A stretch of 64,000 bases of DNA. Source: Adiantum capillus-veneris. Lineage: Eukaryota; Streptophyta; Polypodiopsida; Polypodiales; Pteridaceae. The notes below the pieces were generated by a model. That model searched no databases. It worked only from the letters and a program-made list of their open reading frames with translations, and was not told the origin of the DNA. Numbering within the stretch: the first letter of the stretch is position 1; every line of letters starts with the position of its first letter. Shown piece after piece: positions 57,016-64,000 of this stretch. The position numbers and the translations under genes are program-made. Location of the stretch: positions 67,205,690-67,269,689 of the forward strand of contig CM043965.1 in the NCBI GenBank assembly GCA_014529385.2, in the 5' to 3' direction.

Positions 57016-58232
57016 TTGCCTCTACTCGTTTGGTTCACACAAGGCGCCGCCAAAGAGAAGCAGCTCTATGGTATAGAAGTCGTCCAAGTATCGCAACTGG
57101 CTCTCAAGCTAGCAGGCAAGGTGATAGTCCCTCAACTAGAGTTTCACCCTAAAAAGGAGATGGTAGTCCTCCTCTCCCTGGGGGATCGCCAATCTTGCAA
57201 GTGTGTCTGGAGAGCTTCAAAACTTACTCATCTAATGGTTAAAGCCCACCTGTACTCCACACCCCTTTTGTAAGCTTTGTCGTCGGGTAGTCTGAACACA
57301 CCTCTAGTAGTGTGGATGTATCCATCATCCATGTTACTAATTAACTCCTTAAAAGGGAGGCTGCCAAAAAATTGAAACCCATGCTCAAAGAGAGCTCAAG
57401 CACTAAACATTTTATCTATTTAAGTGAAAGGAGAAGGAAAAAAGTTTAAAGACATTAAAAACCATGATTAAAATAAATTTGTATCTCCTATACGAATATA
57501 TATATGATGCTCCATGTATAAATTTTAGAAAATAGTGTCAAAAATTGAAAATTTGAATTTTCTCTAGGAATATGATTGTTCAAAAGTAAATTAATGAAAA
57601 GTGGTGACAAAACTCGATAAAGTGAATGGAACTTTGGAAGGTAGCCCTTAAAGTGAAGACCCCACACTTGAAATGATCTCAATTTTTTAAAGAACCAGCC
57701 TTGAAAGACACCTATCAAACATTCAGAAATGAACTACCCTTCATGCTTCTCCTCTTGATCTTGGGCTTGTGTCTGAACTTAATATCGTGCCGTTTTAGAT
57801 TTCAAATATGCCGGTTGAGGGCAAGCACATGTACATACTCACCTGCACCCCCACACTTGCAATAAGAAATAGAGGAGGTTTGCCTTCTTCACATCTATTG
57901 AAGCCTAAGAAAAACCCCAAGGAGCTAGAGAGGCAAATAGATGCTCTAGATATGGAGTGAAGGGGTTGCTCTAAAAATTTTCCATACAATGTGCACATAC
58001 AATGGTAATTTCTTTCTAATACAACTTCCCGCGCTCTAATGGACAAAAAACTTAAATCTTTGTAGCCTTCTATAGCCTTTGCTTTCCACAGACCCAAACA
58101 CTTTCTTTAATCTCACTCATCTTGCTCACCCTCTACATCAATTGCTCAATCTTATCAAGGAGTCCTAGCAATTTCTGGAAAGTTCGTCATGCCCAAATGT
58201 CTTCTGCTTCTGATACACCAAGGTCCAAAAGG
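57016..58232. other. No recognised gene; 85-codon open frame at 57016-57273
   Basis: The frame reads IEVVQVSQLALKLAGKVIV and ends soon after; it could be an exon remnant but no family is recognised. 57280-58230 has no gene I can support. Confidence 0.35.
57779..57826 (-). repeat. ~48-bp inverted repeat, arm 2
   Basis: Partner of 38232-38279, opposite orientation, 19.5 kb away. Confidence 0.65.
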
Positions 58233-58900
58233 CAACATTATATATCTCAAAGGCTTGATAATGATGCTGGCTGACTCATTGAACTCGGAAATGGTAGAAG
58301 TTGCGTTGCTGCTCGTACCACACGAGACGCTTTGCTGACCTTCCTACTTGGCTCTGTTGAAAGTGGGAGAGGCACCAATAGCGGCACAGGTTCACTTGTG
58401 GGATGAACAAACACCAGCCTCAAAGCATTCACACAGGAAGCAGAACAAAAAAATTGAAAAATCTGACAGCACTACTTCTGTCCAATGCGACATGGGCAAT
58501 CAGTTAGCACATCCAATCTCAGCTGCAAGGTTTAAAGCTCGACCAGCAGCCCGCACTTCCCGTTGAGAAGTGATTTACAATGTTTTGATCCAGGGAGGAG
58601 GGGGGGGGGGGGGGGGGAGCCTGCCTGTTTCCAGGTGGGTGCGGAATACGAACCTACACCTTCTGCACAAATGAGAATCAGCCGCCATAGCAGGCCCCTG
58701 CAGCATTGTTGCCTTCCGCGCAGCCTGAACACCCCCTAATACAGTTAAAGCTGGCATTATATATACCGAAGGCGTGATCATGCTGCTGGTTGACTCATTT
58801 ACATCAGAAATGGTTTTGAGTGTTGTACATAGCACATGAGACACTTTGCTGGCAGTGCTACTTGACTCTCTTGAAAGGTACCAGTACCAGTCCCTATTGA
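58233..58900. repeat. Diverged duplication, ~150 bp x 2, flanking a SINE-like segment
   Basis: 58233-58385 and 58750-58900 share CATTATATAT, GCTGGYTGACTCATT, GAAATGGT and CACGAGACGCTTTGCTG-like segments, about 65-70% similar by eye. Between them, minus strand 58620-58700 has box-B-like AGGTTCGTATTCC and box-A-like TATGGCGGCTGATTC, and a G18 run at 58600-58617 lies where a SINE tail would be. Confidence 0.5.
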
Positions 58901-60856
58901 ATGTTGTACAGGTTTTGAAACAAAGATGAGGAGTCATCTGATTTGAGTAATTCCTGGTTCAGAGCCTTTCCTGCTGCCACACACATTAGTTAAACAGCAA
59001 ACTCAAATTTTCTCTTTCAGAAATTTCTGCTCATTGCCGGACGTACTTCAACTTCACACCTTCCCCTTGGCTGCCTTTTGCACTTCTTCGTACTCAAAAT
59101 GGTCCCTTTTAAGTACTCTCCCAGATTTTAATCACCTTAACCGAGCTCCTTCAGCTGGCAGCATACACGACTTGGCAAGCCCACAAGCAGACCATAATAC
59201 AGCTACATGCCGTACATAAGAAGTTGCAGCTCCTAGCAGCCTTTGAAGTATATGGGCATAATAGATTAAGCTGTGAGTACACGTACCAGAAGGGACAAGT
59301 TGGCACTGAATGCAGTCGGAAAAACACGCTAATGTCAGAAGCTTTCATACTTACACAGTAACATGAGTATCACAAAGATCAAATCAAGGCCTTGAAGTTC
59401 CTTCTTGGGACATTCAATTTGGCTTCCAGCCTACTTGAAAATGTAGGATTGGCATCTCAACCAGTGTGTCGAGTTGATGCTTGTCCAGTGCACACACGAC
59501 CCTGGTTAGCTTGCAACCTCCTTTAAAAGGGTATCAAAGGGTATTCATTGAAACCGGAGACCAGTGCACATCGAAGCCGGTTCAGTGCACAACAAAGACA
59601 CCTTGAACCAGAATGTATCGAGGTCAGTGTCTTGCAGTTGACTTATCACAGGATCACCTGAAACATACATCCATAGTTAAAATGTCAATTGAGTACCTTG
59701 TAAATTGTTGAAAAAATACGCAATACAAAGCAGTACTTGGCTGAGTCAGCATGGGGCACAGGACATTTTGAGCTCACCTGGCAAATGTCTTCTGACGAGT
59801 TTTTTGTGTTTGATATTCTTTAAAGAGGAAACTACACCTGCAAATACTATGTACAAGGAACAACCACTCTTCAATGTAAATAACATCTGCGGAGTAACAA
59901 CTGTCAAATTTCAGGTGAAGCAACTGGGCAGCCTCATATTAAAGGGAGTAACAACTGTCAAATTTCAGGTGAAGCAACTGGGCAGCCTCACATTAAAGAC
60001 ACGTACCACTTACAAGAAACTACTCCTCTTACTTGTAGATACTGACTATGGACCACTTCGTCAAACAAATGTCATGCTTCATGTGGACAGCTCCAAACGA
60101 AATGTACAGGCCATGGCAAGTATCGTCAAGTTAGAATCCATTTTGTCGACATAACACTAATGAGGACCATGTGATTAGCAAAGGCACCAACCCAAACACT
60201 GAGGAGATAAAACCCACCACCACATCTCTACTTCATAAAAAAGAATGGCTGTAAGATTGGTTTAATACACCACATCATGCACTTGATAAACTACACAAGA
60301 AAATTAATGTTTTCATATTCACACTTTGAATGAAGTTACTTCCACCATCCATAACTTTAAAGCTTCAAAGAAGGCTATTCCACAGCGAGAAGTCTCAACA
60401 CCAAGTCTCAACACCAAAACAGAAACGCTCAGATAGCTTCATATAATAAAACGTTGGGAAGTGCATTTGATTTTACACCCCAAATATACATCTTTTTAAC
60501 ATTGAAAACAAGGTACCAGTTTGTACATTAGCAAGGTCTACTCAAGCCTTGAACAAACACTGCACAGCAAGCCTTAGCTTGGCTAGGTACATCACCTTAT
60601 ACAAGAATCTGAACAAAAGTTAAATAAAACTCACTCTCCATTTTTGGAAGGGTTTACAAAAATTATTTCTTTGTATCTCTGTGATTTCTTTGAAAAACCA
60701 AAACGAAATAGGTGGAAAACTGAGCATGAATGAACACATGCTGAAGGTGAAGATTGAGTGAATCAACCGGTTAGTTACAAGCAGTAATTCCGTTAGGCTT
60801 GGGGGCAAATCAGTCTCAACTTCTCTTGCTCACCAGAGAGGAGCTTTGATGCAATA
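58901..60856. other. No confident gene; possible 3' flank of the FLZ gene
   Basis: Contains a 54-bp tandem duplication at 59892-59999 (unit starting GAGTAACAACTGTCAAATTT). A plus-strand frame (59705-60154) spans it but has no recognisable domain. The part next to 60856 may be 3' UTR of the minus-strand FLZ gene. Confidence 0.4.
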
Positions 60857-62044
60857 TTAGCCACCCTTTCTCTCATCGCTCTCATCACGAACAATTTTCT
60901 GGTATCTGCACTCTGCAGAGCAGAATGGCTGATCACCTCTGCATGAAAAAAGAAATAATATTATTGGGACAATCCTCCTCAGATTCAGCCTGTTCAAATG
61001 GGCAAATATGACCGATACATACCTGTACATGAAAACATCCTTCCCAAGGTGGAGAGATCGGCCGCACAAATTGCACATTTTTAAAAAGCCTGAAGAAGAC
61101 CTTACAAGACTTCTGGAACAAATAGGTGGTGAAGCAGTGGAAAAAATTGACTGATGAATGGTATCCTCTACATTCAAGCCCGAGCAACACCAAGATTGTT
61201 CTTCAGATGAATAAACATATACTTCTCCTTTATGAGAATGCATGGGCAGAGTCTGACCAGGAGCATCCATCGAAGTACAGTTAGACTCTTTGTCATGAAC
61301 ACTGGCAGACGGGGCAGAGAACAAGTCGACCACATCCTTGCTAGGATTGGCATGGACTTTACAAGGCACTGAAGAGACATCAGCAGCCATTTTGTCTACC
61401 TTCACACTGTTCCCAGGGATAACCGAAGCCTTGGGTGAACTGGCCTTGCAAAAAACACTCTCCACATCCTCGTTCAGTTGCATGCAGAAACCTGTCGTTC
61501 TGAGAGGAGAGATGTCAGCATCCAACAGCCGATCTTCCATATCCGCCTGCAAGTTAACATGCAGACCTTGCTCTTGAAATGGAAAGACCTCATAATTCAT
61601 AGGATCATGATCATAAGTTTTGGCAGGCCAAGCTGTCACCACTTTGGAGGGGCTGCTGCTAATAGTATGATGTTTGCTTTTAACCGAAGCTTCAGCAACA
61701 ATGCCAAGGCCAGTGCCAACATCTTCCTCGCTAGTGCTTTTGGCTGCAAGCAAGCTCCCTAACCCAGAGCGGAGCGACCTTGCCACTACCTGCTGCTTAT
61801 CATGGGAAGACAGAACAGCAGATGACTCTAGGACAGAGCGAGGACTCTCACACACATCAACGGGGGGCTTCTTCTCGGGTTCCACTTCGAAGCCAATGAT
61901 TATCTTGCAAGGAGAACATAATGCAGGACCCGTTACCTGCTGCGGCTTATTGCAAAGAGTTGTGTCGTTATCTGAGTCTTCACAAGGAATGAGAAGTGAT
62001 CTGCTGCTGCTGGTGCGAGGAAGGCATGGGCCTTTGCCAAGCAT
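60857..62044 (-). CDS. FLZ-type zinc finger protein (FCS-like), two exons
   Basis: Exons 62044-61023 and 60938-60857, 367 aa. The start is the ATG at 62044 (MLGKGPCLPRTSSS), matching the usual MLGKR-like N-terminus of the family; a TTG at 62104 is less likely. The 84-bp intron (61022-60939; GTATGT...CATGCAG) interrupts the FLZ domain after FMYR. Reading through the intron stays open by chance but splits the finger. Spliced, the C-terminus is GFLKMCNLCGRSL...DVFMYR|GDQPFCSAECRYQKI, with C-x2-C and C-x3-C ligands. FLZ proteins (formerly DUF581) are plant-specific SnRK1-binding adaptors in energy and stress signalling. The long Ser-rich middle is typical. No disruption; GA and GT tracts lie just upstream. 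Confidence 0.87.
   Translation of the reverse strand: MLGKGPCLPRTSSSRSLLIPCEDSDNDTTLCNKPQQVTGPALCSPCKIIIGFEVEPEKKPPVDVCESPRSVLESSAVLSSHDKQQVVARSLRSGLGSLLAAKSTSEEDVGTGLGIVAEASVKSKHHTISSSPSKVVTAWPAKTYDHDPMNYEVFPFQEQGLHVNLQADMEDRLLDADISPLRTTGFCMQLNEDVESVFCKASSPKASVIPGNSVKVDKMAADVSSVPCKVHANPSKDVVDLFSAPSASVHDKESNCTSMDAPGQTLPMHSHKGEVYVYSSEEQSWCCSGLNVEDTIHQSIFSTASPPICSRSLVRSSSGFLKMCNLCGRSLHLGKDVFMYRYVSVIFAHLNRLNLRRIVPIILFLFSCRGDQPFCSAECRYQKIVRDESDERKGG
60939..61022 (-). other. Intron of the FLZ gene (84 bp)
   Basis: Donor AG|GTATGT and acceptor CATGCAG|AG on the minus strand. Its length is a multiple of 3 and it contains no stop, so an unspliced transcript would insert 28 residues into the zinc finger. 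Confidence 0.85.
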
Positions 62045-62149
62045 GTTCCTCCGGTTAAGGAGACTGTGAACTGGGAGCAGGGAAGAGCAAGCGCCTGTGT
62101 GCAAACCTAGGTCCGGAAATGGGCTTAGAGCTTGAGCATTCTGGGTGTG

Positions 62150-62188
<39 letters not shown>

Positions 62189-62400
62189 GAGAGAGAGAGA
62201 GAGAGAGGAGAAGCGAGTGCCTGCGTGCGCGGTGTGTCTGTGTTAAGTGCGCCCGTGAGCTTGTGATTATTGTGGCTTTGTGCACTCGTCTGTGTTTTCC
62301 TTTCCAAGCTTGAGATAGGAGCTTGCGTGGTGCACAGGCAAGGGAGAAGGGAGAAGGGCGCGGGCAGACGGCCTTTTAACTCCTAAGTCCTGGTTCAAAA
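62045..62400 (-). promoter_or_regulatory. 5' leader and proximal promoter region of the FLZ gene
   Basis: On the plus strand it holds (GT)n at 62150-62182 and (GA)n at 62186-62206, which are CT/AC tracts on the sense strand, common in plant 5' UTRs. No clear TATA box was found. Confidence 0.5.
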
Positions 62401-62783
62401 CACGATGACGGGTGAACTGCCGTCAAATCGTCGTCAAATATAGCGGACCCGCCCGTTTGTCGTCACCTGCCCGGCCGGCGGGGCCCACCTCCTTATTCCC
62501 TCTGCTGGCCCCACTCACCACGCGTCACTCTCACGGACCCCATGCGTCATTCACTTCCCAAAAGCCTATTTTTTATTCCATTTTCCTTTATATTTTATTT
62601 GTCCACTTTTTTGTCTCGATATGTGCTTCCGACTTTTCAAACAGAGAAGTTCCTGAATCCTTGTTCAAGTCCCTTTTGAAGGTTCACAGTTCACACGCGA
62701 AAAGTGTAAATTGTTTGTGGGCCGAGCGTGTTTGACAGATAGTCTGTATGTTTGTGTGTTTGGAGAGAGAGAGAGAGAGAGAG

Positions 62784-62820
<37 letters not shown>

Positions 62821-62879
62821 CTGTGCTTCGTCCTTTTCTAGGCTCAAATGAGTTATAGGACTTATCCATGATTGCAATC
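62401..62879. other. No gene; (GA)n(GT)n at 62763-62819
   Basis: A GC-rich stretch followed by an AT-rich one and a compound microsatellite just before the gypsy fragment. Confidence 0.5.
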
Positions 62880-64000
62880 CAGAAGCAGTGAAGACAGATG
62901 GGGCAAGTGGATCCAAAGAGAACGAGACCATCACGAGTGTCGGAGGAGGCAGAGGCAGGTATCGGGGGGGTATTGGTCAGGGTAGAGACAGATCTGACTT
63001 TGGTAAAAGGAGCCTTAATTGCTATACTTGCAAAAAATATGGCCATTTTGCAGCTCAGCGTCTGGAAGCTGCCAAACCAGAAGGGTCTGAATAGAAAACA
63101 CATGAACCTATGCCTGCAAGGGCAATGACAGAAGTAGAGGTGTAGTCATTGAAGCGATTCCAGAAGAACCTGAGAAGAAGCAAATTGTTGAAACCAAGAA
63201 GTGGGAACATCAGAGAGCCACATGAAAGGCAAAAGGCAAAGGGAAGGTAGTTGATGAATGGCAAGAACAACAAGAGCTGGTAGCCATTATTATAGAAAAT
63301 TTGGTAGAGAAAATGCCAGAATAGCCAGAATGTTCAACTACTAGGATACTTCAAAAACTATAGCCTCAGCCTTTAAGGAGTTCGGAACCAAATCAAGCAA
63401 TTGGGTGAGGAGAAGCAGTAATTGGGCTGAATGAGTCTATGATAGCTATATTACAGAGTCTAGTTGAAGAGATAAGGCAAGTTAGATCAAGCTTGACCGA
63501 GGCTAGAGATACGGACCTGGTGAAGGATTAGTCAGAAGATCCATCACAAGATCAGCCAACTACTAAGTCACCTCAGTGGAATTGTGAAGATAGCCAAATG
63601 GAGGAAAGATCTTCTAGTTCAGATTGCAATTCTGATAATGAACAAGACGAGATCTATGTTAAGGTTTGTGAGAGAATCCAGAAGTTGACAGTAGAATTGG
63701 ATGACATTAGATGCACATGACCAAAAGCTGCAAGGCTCATTAGCCAAGAAAGAAAAGCAAAAGCTGAAGCAAGGACAATGGACCTTATAGCCACAAGGGA
63801 TGATGAGGTTCCAGTTATTCAAGTCGAATACAAGCTAAAGAAGCATTGGGAACCATTGTCTGGAGTATTACTGGATGGGAAAGCTAGAATTAACATCCTT
63901 GAAGAGCATCTGAGGCAAAAACTAGGAATTTAAGATTTAAAACCAACACCATTCAGTGTAAGAATGGTTGACGACCACAGGGTAGTCCAGGCCAGTGGAC
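62880..64000 (+). pseudogene. Ty3/gypsy gag C-terminus and protease, runs off the window
   Basis: A Gly/Arg-rich segment leads to a zinc knuckle CYTCKKYGHFAAQR in which the last Cys is Arg (about 63022-63063). Decayed gag-pol linker sequence with many stops follows. From about 63595 there is an open acidic stretch, and near 63862-64000 a retropepsin region: GVLLDGKARINILEEHLRQK, then PTPFSVRMVDDHRVVQ. In related gypsy proteases the LLDGG(S/A) site is Asp-Gly-Gly/Ser; here it is DGK. A stop (TAA) lies between the two protease segments near 63932. RT would be expected beyond the right edge. Confidence 0.75.

Noticed and set aside
59705-60154. 149-codon plus-strand frame as a gene
   Set aside because: Much of it is a 54-bp tandem duplication that keeps frame by length; no recognisable domain.
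62055-63103. Minus-strand ORFs with Thr-His/Ser-Leu runs
   Set aside because: Microsatellite translations overlapping the FLZ leader and gypsy debris.

Overview
The window is transposon-dense DNA from a land plant. The evidence is an intact-looking FLZ-type zinc-finger gene with a GT-AG intron, plant-type Ty1/copia and Ty3/gypsy elements with Met- or Asp-type tRNA primer sites, Helitron ends, and GA/CT/GT microsatellites. An element whose Rep/helicase carries a C-terminal endonuclease (Helentron, also called Helitron2) hints at a non-angiosperm plant such as a fern, lycophyte or bryophyte. That placement is inference only.

Layout. 1-22549: one large minus-strand gypsy-like element that runs off the left edge. 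It holds gag-protease-partial RT remnants (5814-9268), an extra 3' ORF region (1143-4310) and two arrays of ~280-bp units, each carrying a 22-bp palindrome. A copia element with identical LTRs is inserted in it (9582-14759), and its 5' LTR is split by a gag-only LTR element (17049-22254). 22550-26492: a second gypsy gag region with its 5' LTR (called LTR-X here). 27675-29181: a truncated relative of the copia element. 29182-34800: gypsy integrase and LTR debris, present as two partial copies, with an inverted LTR-X at 33115-33704.

35890-50731: a spliced, broken gene for a zinc-ribbon protein (possibly RPA-like) with two partial tandem copies. It is followed by a Helentron: a Rep region with stops and frameshifts (40070-43579), interrupted by another copia element (43580-48586), then an open helicase-endonuclease frame (48587-50731). 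51045-58900: a dispersed ~780-bp repeat containing a SINE-like core (also at 31609), a 164-bp mini-Helitron, LINE debris and two poly(A)-tailed retroposed inserts with 12-13 bp target duplications.

60857-62044 (minus strand): the FLZ gene, the only confident host gene. 62880-64000: gypsy gag-protease debris running off the right edge.

Most coding sequence here belongs to mobile elements. The nesting gives an age order: the outer gypsy element is older than the gag-only and copia insertions, and the copia at 9582-14759 is the youngest because its LTRs look identical. The main points of biological interest are a gag first exon lying inside an LTR (so that splicing would remove the primer site), the periodic palindrome arrays inside a retroelement, and the retained Helentron helicase-endonuclease frame.
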